A stretch of 64,000 bases of DNA from Chondrosia reniformis. Lineage: Eukaryota; Porifera; Demospongiae; Chondrillida; Chondrillidae. The translations under genes were made by a program, and so were the position numbers. The DNA lies in NCBI GenBank assembly GCA_947172415.1, contig OX359202.1:3384001-3448000 (forward strand), in the 5' to 3' direction. Under the pieces are notes generated by a model. It saw nothing but the letters and a program-made list of their open reading frames with translations. It was not told the origin of the DNA and made no database searches. Positions 55,556 to 64,000 of this stretch are shown here, piece by piece (within the stretch, counting starts at the first letter, position 1; the number at the start of each line of letters is the position of its first letter).

Positions 55556-58500
55556 CTATACATGTATATCTTTGTAATATACATTGAATAACAATAAACC
55601 ACTAACATAATTTTATGTCAATAAATAGAATCATTGTTAAATAGTTCAGAAGGGCTGCATTGGGCTGATCCCCTGAATGCAGCAGTGTTGCCTCTTTGAA
55701 TAGCAATAGATAGTTGTTGTATCAGGAACATATAAGAATTGTTTTCTTGGTTTCTGGATCGTATTCTTCTGGCTAAGTCGGAGCAAAATAGAAGAGCCTC
55801 TTGTCCAAAGGCTCCAGATGTCTCAACTGCGAATGGGAGGAAGATGTTTGATCTGGAGAGGAGGCTATATTTGGCCTTTTCCTGAGCTCAGCTTGGTTGG
55901 CAACTGCTCTAGCCTCCCTTGTAGCATGTGTGATGTGGGAGGCGGCAAAGGTATCCACACATGTGGCATCCCAGATGAGGTTTAGGCCTGTCTTCCAGGG
56001 TGTTACAGTAACACCGTCTGGTCTTTTTCCATCACACCTAGAAAGGCCTGGGGGCTCCAGAATTGAAGGGATTCCTGCGGAGGCAAGGCCTCTCTTGAGG
56101 ATGTCGTTAATCGCTGAATGGCGAGGATGACGGCCAGCACTCCTATTACAACTAAGGCCATGCAGGGCTAGCTCATCCACCTCACCACCGCAAAGCTGGC
56201 AAGTGTGTACTCTGCATAAAGGGGCACCAAGGCGGAGACCCACAGCAATCCTGATGGAATTATCATCCAGTCGCAGATCCAATGAAGATACTGGTAGGGT
56301 ATTAAGCCACGCCCCCGATTCCTTTGTTGAGGTGGCAAGAAGTCTAGCTCTAGATCTGGGATCCAGAGCATTAGATAGAAGGGCTTCAAAAGTACTCTGA
56401 ACCCTTGGGATGTCCCAAGCCTTTTGATGGCAATCTGCTGGGGAGGAGGGTGGGGGGCAGTTATGGCCAACTTTCCAGGTTTCAATTGCCTCAGTTTCAG
56501 CAGGGAAAAGGTTGTTGTGAAACCTGCATGGTAGGATCTGTTTCAGTAGAGTAGTGCTTCCAGCAGCTGAAGCAAGGTAGGCAGATGGAGCAAGCTGGAT
56601 AGCACTACGAACACCAATACCACCAAAGGACAATGGCAAAGAAGCCTGGGACCATATGGGGTGCGAGTCAAAGTTAATATTAAGGATCAAACTCAGAGAA
56701 GAGCGTAGTTCCTGGTCGAAGGAAGTTAGAAGGGGTGACAAGAAGCAGGGTGCTGTCCTCAGAACATATAGAATCTTTGGAAGGGCAAAACAGTGCCGAA
56801 GTAAAAGCAAGGCATCATGCTTGGAAAGGAGAGATAATCTGGAGCCCATGGTTCTCAGTGCTTGGATCTTATTGGATAGAGCAGTATTGATGGAAGGCAG
56901 CTGGCCAATAGGGGATCCCAATAGAGTGGCTTCATTAGGGTGTATCTGGCGAAGATTGGGTGCTACCTTGAGCAGCTGGGCACCAGCTGGGCCATAACTA
57001 ATGAGCTCTGATTTGGAAATATTAAGTTTGAGACCGAGAGAACCGCACTCCTGTTTGATGGAAAAAAAGTCATGTAAAACATCCTTGTCAAGGCCCCCCA
57101 AAGTTCCATCATCCAAGTAAAACACACGAAACTCTGAGCTGAGTTGGAGGATGACGGGTTGGATCGATAAACAGAAGAGGGGAGGACCTAGAGGGTCCCC
57201 TTGTTGAATTCCTTCTCTAGATTCTAAAGTAGTACTCTGAAGGTAAAGAGTTGATGGAGAAGAATAGCAAGAAAATACATAGGGGAGGAGTTGGGGTGTA
57301 ATGGCAGCCACTGCTTCAAGGACTTTGTCACGTCTGATGGTGTTAAAGGCATTCTCAAAGTCCAGCTTAAGCAAAATATGTGAAGAAGGTAAGTCATTCA
57401 GATATGATCGTGCCGAATGGGCAGCAGCCTCTGCCCCAAATGGAACTCCAGAGCCGAGCTGAAAAGGGGAAAGATAAGTGCCAACTGACTCCATGACTGA
57501 ATGGCTTGCTAGTTTAGCCACCAAACGCCGAAGGGTGCAGCCAATGGCAATAGGCCTAACCCCTCCGCCTTTTTTATTTAGGATGGTAAGTGAGGCACCA
57601 AAAAAAATTGGGCGTACAGATGAAGGAATATCACCAGAGAGAGCAAGGTTAGCAAGAGATGTTAGGGAAGACAACAAGTTCTCACCTTCAGGGCCAGCTA
57701 TAGTAGAAATCATGTCTTTGAGATGTTGTGGGCGGAGGCCATCAGGGCCCCCTGCAGAGTCATTTGGGAAGGACTTGATGGCTTTGACTACGTCTGCCTC
57801 TGAAACTGATAAGGCATCAGTTATATGTTCCCCTGCAGGTGGAGGGTCTTGAAACTTAGTGTCTGGGTGAGGGGGAGGGTGCTTATCCTTCAAAACAGAG
57901 ATAGTTTCCTGAGTCTCTAAAGCTATTGTGTCTTCTGAGCCGGCCAAACGAACAGCACCTTTAATGTCTCCTTCCTCCATCTTAATGGAGACTCTCTTAG
58001 CCAAATAATTGGCTGAACCTGCAGAATGGGAGAGGTACGTGGAGCGGTTGGGAATAGCTGACCCAGAAGGTGGATCAGATTCCTCAAGAAGTTGCTGTTT
58101 AACCCACTTAGCTAGATTCCATCGGCGACCCCCTCTTCTAGGAACCCGGAAACAACGACTGGGGAATAACAAAAGACGTTTCCAAGACTCATGGCTGTTT
58201 AAACGAGTTATTTGGTTGAGTATGTTGCTCAGTGTCTTAGCGGCGAGAGCTCTGGAAGCACGGGGAAGTCTTCTCAAGAGTTTAACTCGCGGGAAAGATA
58301 TAGTATCGGGAGAGAGTGACCCGATGTCGATGTTGATGGGTCGACTGATAGCTTGTTGGGTACAATCACCATCAGATGGAAGAGTGTGCGGTGCCCTTTG
58401 AGGTAGTTCCGCAGAGCCCTGGCAGCGGTGCCCTACAGGCCCGTGCACACAAACAAAACCGTCCCTTCTCACAGGCATTGACCGGCAGCAAACAGTGCAA

Positions 58501-58630
58501 AGACCACGTAGGGTATCTTGGCTCTTGGAGAAGTTAGGAGCTTGGTATTGAGGATCACGGTCGGGAATCAACTCACTACTCATGTCGCTACTCGTGTCTG
58601 AATCAACCGACTCCATTTTTTTACATGATA
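55556..58630 (-). mobile_element. REL-type LINE with LDDG-type RT (Utopia-like?), 3.07 kb, nearly whole
   Basis: Inserted in the TA-rich part of a tRNA-like unit. TTATCTGA is repeated at both borders (55,548-55,555; 58,631-58,638). A 14-base leader precedes the ATG at 58,616. The coding region spans almost all of the element and would end at 55,618 in the final frame, leaving about 60 bases of 3' UTR without poly(A). I see one frameshift. The RT motif FYLDDG and the compact single-ORF layout recall the Utopia group, but I cannot confirm that clade without a tree. Confidence 0.85.
55773..58616 (-). CDS. LINE polyprotein: zinc finger, reverse transcriptase, CCHC knuckle, REL endonuclease (947 codons)
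   Basis: Residues 40-67 hold C..C and HGPVGHRCQGS, an N-terminal zinc-binding motif. RT covers roughly 265-560: SAGGPDGLRPQHL (287-299), GGVRPIAIGCTLRRLVAK (351-368), motif A LLKLDFENAFNTI (415-427), motif B GIQQGDPLGPPLFCL (469-483), motif C FYLDDG (499-504). The knuckle is C806-x2-C809-x9-H819-x3-C823. The REL core is KRPDG (864-868) and WDATCVD (882-888). At about residue 911 (near 55,880) one base appears lost. The expected end of the fold, EKAKY and FLPFAVETSGAFG with FCSDLARRI, lies in the next frame down to 55,618. All catalytic RT residues are intact, so this is a very recent insertion. It copies RNA into nicked DNA in the nucleus. Confidence 0.88.
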   Translation of the reverse strand: MESVDSDTSSDMSSELIPDRDPQYQAPNFSKSQDTLRGLCTVCCRSMPVRRDGFVCVHGPVGHRCQGSAELPQRAPHTLPSDGDCTQQAISRPINIDIGSLSPDTISFPRVKLLRRLPRASRALAAKTLSNILNQITRLNSHESWKRLLLFPSRCFRVPRRGGRRWNLAKWVKQQLLEESDPPSGSAIPNRSTYLSHSAGSANYLAKRVSIKMEEGDIKGAVRLAGSEDTIALETQETISVLKDKHPPPHPDTKFQDPPPAGEHITDALSVSEADVVKAIKSFPNDSAGGPDGLRPQHLKDMISTIAGPEGENLLSSLTSLANLALSGDIPSSVRPIFFGASLTILNKKGGGVRPIAIGCTLRRLVAKLASHSVMESVGTYLSPFQLGSGVPFGAEAAAHSARSYLNDLPSSHILLKLDFENAFNTIRRDKVLEAVAAITPQLLPYVFSCYSSPSTLYLQSTTLESREGIQQGDPLGPPLFCLSIQPVILQLSSEFRVFYLDDGTLGGLDKDVLHDFFSIKQECGSLGLKLNISKSELISYGPAGAQLLKVAPNLRQIHPNEATLLGSPIGQLPSINTALSNKIQALRTMGSRLSLLSKHDALLLLRHCFALPKILYVLRTAPCFLSPLLTSFDQELRSSLSLILNINFDSHPIWSQASLPLSFGGIGVRSAIQLAPSAYLASAAGSTTLLKQILPCRFHNNLFPAETEAIETWKVGHNCPPPSSPADCHQKAWDIPRVQSTFEALLSNALDPRSRARLLATSTKESGAWLNTLPVSSLDLRLDDNSIRIAVGLRLGAPLCRVHTCQLCGGEVDELALHGLSCNRSAGRHPRHSAINDILKRGLASAGIPSILEPPGLSRCDGKRPDGVTVTPWKTGLNLIWDATCVDTFAASHITHATREARAVANQAELRKRPNIASSPDQTSSSHSQLRHLEPLDKRLFYFAPT

Positions 58631-59188
58631 TTATCTGATATGCATATTATATATCTTTTATATTACATATATATGTAGTGTCAAAAGTGTGTGTTATATA
58701 AATAGGACTTCATTTACAACATATATTTGGTGACCCACGTGACCGATGGTGTTACGGATGACATTCTCTGGATATAAGGTACGAGGATGCCCTGGTTCAA
58801 TACCAGGCTAGGTCACCGGAAAAAAGAAAAAAGTATAAATCTTATATATGTATTATATCTGATATGTAATATATATTGTATATATGTTATATGTATATTA
58901 TATATCTTATATATTACATATATATGTAGAGTCAAAAGTGAGTGGTATATAAATAGGACTTGATTTACAACATCTATTTTGGGTGACCAACGTGACCATT
59001 GATGTTACGGATGCCATCGTCTGGATACAAGGTACGAGGATGCCCTGGTTCAATACCAGGCTGGGTCACTTGAAAAAAGAAAAAAAATTATAAATCTTAT
59101 ATATAATATATATATATTTTATATATCTTATATGCATATTATATAACTTATATATAACAAATATATGTAGAGTCAAAAGTGAGTGATA

Positions 59189-59947
59189 TCAGAGAGTACG
59201 GTAGTACTCTCTATGTAGGGATGGTACTGGTTGTTTCGTTTTCCCCATACATTGGTATAGGAGCGAAATTCCGAATTAGGCTGAAAATCGCCAAAACGGG
59301 ACTATGTAGAGTTAAATATAGAACAGCCATGCTATAAATTGGCCTTGAAGGCAAGCGACCGTGTATCGTTGGCAAATGAACCAACTTTGAAATCTCCCAT
59401 TTTCATTTTCTTCTTCTTCATCTTCTTCTTCTTCATCTTCTTCGCCCGCTGTAACTAAAAAACGAAATCAGCCTTCGGACTACTTCTTAATCGAAATTAC
59501 TCTAAATTTTCCGAGCTGTATTCTTTTGTAGAAGCGAGAGCGATAACGCTATTATTGAGTATGACAGTTTTCATGGCTCCAGAGTCAAGACCTCGATAAA
59601 TTCGCCATTTTAATGACGTCATAATCAGTCGAAGATTGCGAAACCAAAGTGGTTTAAAATACAACGAATTCCTAGCTTATGCTCCATAAAAAGTACAGAA
59701 ACTAGAGAACAATAAAAATTTTCTACAAAAATAGTGAAGATGTAGGGGTGGCACAAAAAGCATAGAAACAAGAAAGGGATGTTACACAGTGAAGCATTAG
59801 CTATGCATGAATCCTACAAGCAAGGGTGTTGTATGATTCATGCATATATAGCTAATGCTTCACTGTGTAACATCCCTTTCTTGTTTCTATGCTTTTTGTG
59901 CCATCCCTACATCTTCAATATTTTTGTAGAAAATGTTTATTGTTATC
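59189..59947 (+). mobile_element. Hairpin-bearing TA-target element, copy 4 (759 bp, full length)
   Basis: Bounded by TA (59,187-188; 59,948-949). Joining the flanks and removing one TA restores the satellite word GAGTGATATATAAATAGG exactly, which proves the target duplication. It is very similar to copy 3. The hairpin is at 59,735-59,917. It has no protein. Confidence 0.9.
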
Positions 59948-61471
59948 TATATAAATAGGACTTCATTTACAACATATATTGGGTGACCCACGTGACCGAT
60001 GGTGTTATGGATGACATGGTCTGGATACAAGGTACGAGGATGCCCTGGTTCAATACTGCTTTGGGTCACCTGAAAAAAGAAAAAAAGGATACATCTTATA
60101 TATTTATTATATATCTTATATGTAATATATATTGTATATATCTTATATGCATAATATATAACATATATATGTAGAGTCAAAAGTGGGTGATATATAAATA
60201 GGACTTCATTTACAACATATATTGTGTGACCCACGTGACTGATGGTGTTACGGATGACATCGTCTGGATACAAGGGACGAGTGTGCCCTTGTTCAATATC
60301 AGGCTGGGTCACCTGAAAAAAGAAAAAAGTATACAACGTATATACGTATTATATATAATATATATATATATTATATATATGGTATTTAACTTATATGTAT
60401 ATTATATATCTTTTATATTACATATATATGTAGTGTCAAAAGTGTGTATTATATAAATAGGCCTTCATTTACAACATATATTTGGTGACCCACGTGACCG
60501 ATTGTGTTACGGATGACATCTTCTGGGTACGAGGATGCCCTGGTTCATTACCGGGCTGGGTCACCTGAAAAAAGACATTTTATATATGTATTAAATATCT
60601 GATATGTAATATAGATTGTATATATCTTATATGCATATTACATATCTTATATATAACAAATATATGTAGAGTCAAAGGTGAGTGATATATAAATAGGACT
60701 TCATTTACAACATATATTGGGTGACCCAAGTGACCGATGGTGTTACGGATGACATGGTCTGGATACAAGGTACGAGGGTGCCCTGGTTGAATATCAGGCT
60801 GGGTAACCTGAAAAAGAAAAAAGTATACATCTAATATACGTATTATATCTCATATATATATATCATTTATATGGTATATATCTTATATGCATATTATATA
60901 TCTTTTATATTACATATACATATAGTGTTAAAAGTGTGTTATATAAATAGGACTTCATTTACAACATATATTGGGTGACCCACGTGACCGATGGTGTTAC
61001 GGATGACATCGTCTGGATACAAGGGACGAGGGTGCCCTTGTTCAATATCAGGCTGGGTCACCTGAAAAAAAGTATACAACTTATATACGTATTATATATC
61101 ATATATTTATATATTATAAATATGGTATTTATCTTATATGTATATTATATACCTTTTATATTACATATATATGTAGGGTCCAAAGTGTGTGTTATATAAA
61201 TAGGACTTCATTTATAACATATATTGGGTGACGCACGTGGCCGATGGTGTTACGGATGACATCTTCTGGGTACGAAGATGCCCTGGTTCATTACCAGGCT
61301 GGGTCACATGAAAAAAGAAAAAAGTATTCATTTTATATATGTATTAAATATCTGATATGTAAAATATATTGTATATATCTTATATGCATATTATATATCT
61401 TATATATTACTTATATATATAGAGTCAAAAGTGAGTGGTATATAAATAGGACTTCATTTAAACATATATTG

Positions 61472-61560
61472 GGTGACCCACGTGACCGATAGTGTTACGG
61501 ATGACATCGTCTGGATACAAGGTATGAGGATGCCCTGGTTCAATACCAAGCTGGGTCACC
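61472..61560 (+). ncRNA. tRNA-like segment (second exemplar)
   Basis: 89 nt with the full 9-bp stem GGTGACCCA / TGGGTCACC, B box GGTTCAATACC and the inner stem arms GATAGTGT / ACATCGTC. The T-arm has one mismatch (CCTGG / CCAAG). The same reservations apply as for 54,194-54,282. Confidence 0.45.
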
Positions 61561-62137
61561 TGAAAAAAGAAAAAAGTATACATCTAATATATGTATTATA
61601 TACCTTATCTTATATGCATATTATATGTCTTATATATAACAAATATATGTAGAGTCAAAGGTGAGTGATATATAAATAGGACTTCATTTACAACATAAAA
61701 TGGGTGAACCACGTGACCGATGGTGTTACGGATGACATCGTCTGGATACAAGGTGCGAGGATGCCCTGGTTCAATATCAGGCTGGGTCACTTTAAAAAAG
61801 AAAAAAGTATACATCTTATATACGTATTATATATATGGTTTTTATCTTATATGCATATTATATATCTTTCATATTACATATATATGTAGAGTCAAAAGTG
61901 TGTGTTATATAAAAAGGACTTCATTTACAACATATATTGGGTGACCCACGTGACCGATGGTGTTACGGATGACATCGTCTGGATACAAGGTACGAGGGTG
62001 CCCTGGTTCAATACCAGGCTGGGTCATTTGAAAAAAGAAAAAAGTATGCATCTTATATATGTATTATATCTGATATGTAATATATATTGTACATATCTTA
62101 TATGCATATTATCTATATAGTACATTCAAATAGTATA

Positions 62138-62512
62138 CAGTCAACCCTCGATTATCTGAACTTCGATTATCCGGATCCTCGATTATCCGGATCACAAAAT
62201 TACCTTGCACGTGACACGTGGATTATGCAGTTATGATACCAACGTATGCGAATGTGACACGTTTCTGTCGCGCTAATGTTATTTGCTCGATCAAGGATGG
62301 TGGAGTCTACTAGCGCTGCGAAGCCTAAGCGGAAGAGAAAAGTTTTAAGTATTGAATGTATACGTGTTTTGTTGGCGTGCTTGATCGTCCAAAGAAATCG
62401 TTCTACTGTTCTACATATTTGATTGTATTTCACTTATCCGAACTTTTCACTTATCCAAACACAATTTTTGTGCCATTTGACCAATGGGGTTTGGATAACC
62501 GAGGATTCACTG
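62138..62512 (-). mobile_element. pogo/Tigger-type DNA transposon, internally deleted (375 bp)
   Basis: The left end CAGTCAACCCTCGATTATCT and the complement of the right end CAGTGAATCCTCGGTTATCC are typical pogo/Tigger inverted repeats, with TA on both sides (62,136-137; 62,513-514). Near the left end CGATTATCCGGATC is duplicated. It lies between the tRNA-like satellite and the inverted minisatellite. Element orientation is uncertain: the surviving transposase start reads on the plus strand. Confidence 0.85.
62297..62422 (+). pseudogene. N-terminal remnant of a pogo/Tigger transposase (41 codons)
   Basis: Reads MVESTSAAKPKRKRKVLSIE and then loses the family pattern. The basic KPKRKRKVLSIE stretch is the usual start of Tigger/pogo transposases, just before the CENP-B-like helix-turn-helix. 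The rest of the DNA-binding domain and the whole DDE catalytic domain are gone through an internal deletion, so it cannot transpose. Confidence 0.6.
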
Positions 62513-64000
62513 TATTCAAATAGTACATACAACTAGTATATACAACTAGTCCATACTACTACTACATACAACTAGTACATACAACTAGTACATAAAAGTC
62601 CATGCAACTAGTACTACAACTAGTACATCAAAGTCCATGCAACTAGTACTACAACTAGTACATCAAAGTCCATGCAACTAGTACTACAACTAGTACATCA
62701 AACTAGTACATATAACCAGTACATAAAACTAGTGCATACAACTAGACTACATACAACTAGAAACTAGTACATACAATTAGTAACTAGTACATAATACTAG
62801 TACATACAACTAGTGCATTAGACTAGTACATATAACTTGAACATAAAACTAGTACATACAATTAGTACATATAACTAGTACATACAAGTAGTACATATAA
62901 CCAGTACATACACATATAACTAGTACATAAAAAAGTACATACACATATAACTAGTACATACACACATTACAAAAACTAGAACGTACTACTAGTACATACA
63001 ACTAGTAAATACAACTAGTGCATATAACAAGTACATAAAACTACTACATACAACAAGAACCTACAACTAGTACATTACTAGTACATCCAATTAGTCCATA
63101 AAACTAGAACATACAATTAGCACATAACTAGTACAAACAATTAGTACATCCAATTGGAACATGCAACTACTACTTAGAATTGAGTACATTCAACTAGAAC
63201 CTCCAACTAGTAACCTAGTCCTAGTACATGCAACTGGAACATACAACTAGTAACGAGTACGAACAACTAGTACATACGACTAGTACATTCAAGTAGCACA
63301 TACAACTAGTACTACAACTAGTATATAACTAATACATAAAACTAATACCTTTATATACAATTAGTTACTAGTTTATACAACTAGTAGATATAACTAGTAC
63401 AAACAACTAGTAAATATATCTAGTACATACAACAATTTCACACAATTAGTAAATACAATTAGTACACATATAACTGGTACATACAACTAGTATATTCAAC
63501 TAGTAAATATTACCCAAAACTAGTACATACAACTAGTACATGGAACTAATACATACAAAAAGTACTACAACCAGAATATGTAACTAGTATATACAACTAG
63601 TAGATATAACCAGTACGTACAATTACACACACCTAGTACATACAATTAGAACTAATAACTACAAACAACTAGTACATACAAATTGTACATACAACTAGTA
63701 CATACAACTAGTATATACAACTAGTACATACAACTAGTTCATACAACTGGTACCTATATATACAACTGGTAGATAAAACTAGTACATACAACTAGAAACT
63801 ACAACTAGTAAATATAGCTAGGACATACAAATATTACACACAACTATAGTACATACATATAACCAGTACATACAACTACTATATTCAACTAGTATCTAAT
63901 ACATAAAACTAGTACATACAACTAGTAAATACAACTAGTACATACCACTTATACATACATTTAGTTACTAGGATATGCAACTAGTACGTACAACTAGTAC
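62513..64000 (-). repeat. 13-bp minisatellite, inverted block
   Basis: The same 13-bp repeat, now as ACATACAACTAGT, that is, in reverse-complement orientation relative to every block left of 51,267. It runs to the window edge. No gene was seen. Confidence 0.96.
62596..62700 (-). repeat. 35-bp local tandem repeat, three copies
   Basis: AAGTCCATGCAACTAGTACT begins at 62,596, 62,631 and 62,666, each followed by ACAACTAGTACATCA. This is a small recent amplification within the inverted array. Confidence 0.9.

Larger units (their letters stand above)
58631..62135 (+). repeat. tRNA-like satellite, right part
   Basis: Same satellite as 51,635-55,555. Heads start at 58,729; 58,982; 59,982; 60,225; 60,484; 60,720; 60,974; 61,227; 61,472; 61,703; 61,940. 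Units become shorter to the right (252, 245, 231 and 237 bp in the last steps) by loss in the TA-rich part. One hairpin element interrupts it at 59,189. No other gene was seen. Confidence 0.93.

Noticed and set aside
51756-61814. Repeated minus-strand frames reading VTQPGIEPGHPRTLYPDDVIRN
   Set aside because: This is the antisense of the tRNA-like segment (the B box gives GIEPG). The downstream YIIHI text is the TA-rich spacer. Not a protein family.
51635-62135. tRNA-Sec gene array
   Set aside because: The 9-bp stem and upstream TATA box fit, but there is no TCA anticodon loop and no long variable arm that can be drawn.
62124-62525. 12-bp direct repeat ATTCAAATAGTA flanking the pogo remnant
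   Set aside because: pogo duplicates only TA. Two neighbouring 13-bp array units would give the same flank similarity, so it is not taken as a longer target duplication.
1-64000. Telomeric or complete ribosomal RNA gene sequence
   Set aside because: No TTAGGG-type tandem run, and no rRNA beyond the 19-nt scrap at 33,217.

Overview
This window is repeat-rich, non-genic DNA from an animal, most likely an invertebrate. I infer this from several Penelope-like retroelements with GIY-YIG endonucleases and hammerhead ribozymes, LINEs with a restriction-like endonuclease (REL), a pogo/Tigger remnant and a scrap of metazoan-type 18S rRNA sequence. I see no intron-bearing host gene, no complete rRNA gene and no canonical tRNA gene. 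Species cannot be named from the sequence.

Layout. About half of the window (1,196-51,266 with interruptions, and again 62,513-64,000 in inverted orientation) is one minisatellite with a 13-bp unit ACTAGTTGTATGT and many variants. It has higher-order structure: a 160-bp unit repeated three times at 18,221-18,700, and blocks of several hundred bases that recur tens of kilobases apart. Elements have landed in this array: Penelope-like family A (1-1,195; 37,500-38,478), family B (9,851-13,280; 42,987-44,061) and family C (42,041-42,971); three copies of one REL-LINE (5,074-9,366; 24,073-27,621; 33,236-34,122); a TIR transposon, possibly P-like (30,295-31,952); a TA-target element with a long hairpin (21,804-22,544); an LTR fossil (45,037-45,612); and a small hammerhead-bearing element (49,626-49,998).

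From 51,635 to 62,135 lies a second satellite with units of about 230-260 bp. Each unit holds a conserved 89-nt tRNA-like segment with a perfect B box, a T-arm and a 9-bp terminal stem. A conserved block with a TATA box lies about 30 bases upstream. The rest of the unit is TA-rich. This array is interrupted by three copies of the hairpin element (51,267; 53,347; 59,189), a MITE with inverted ends (52,551-53,063) and a nearly whole 3.07-kb REL-LINE with a 947-codon reading frame (55,556-58,630). A pogo/Tigger remnant (62,138-62,512) sits at its right border.

The strongest observations are these. (1) The 3' end of LINE copy 3 is joined to 19 nt of the 3' end of 18S rRNA, and the LINE's own 3' UTR resembles the adjoining 18S segment. 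(2) A consensus-perfect hammerhead ribozyme lies in a 370-bp element at 49.6-50.0 kb. (3) Three Penelope-like families carry hammerheads at their ends, all with a palindromic stem III that implies dimers and one extra A next to stem II. (4) The tRNA-like satellite has an external TATA box. (5) The minisatellite duplications preserve 'empty site' paralogues that verify the target duplications of three insertions. All identifications come from reading motifs, with no database search.
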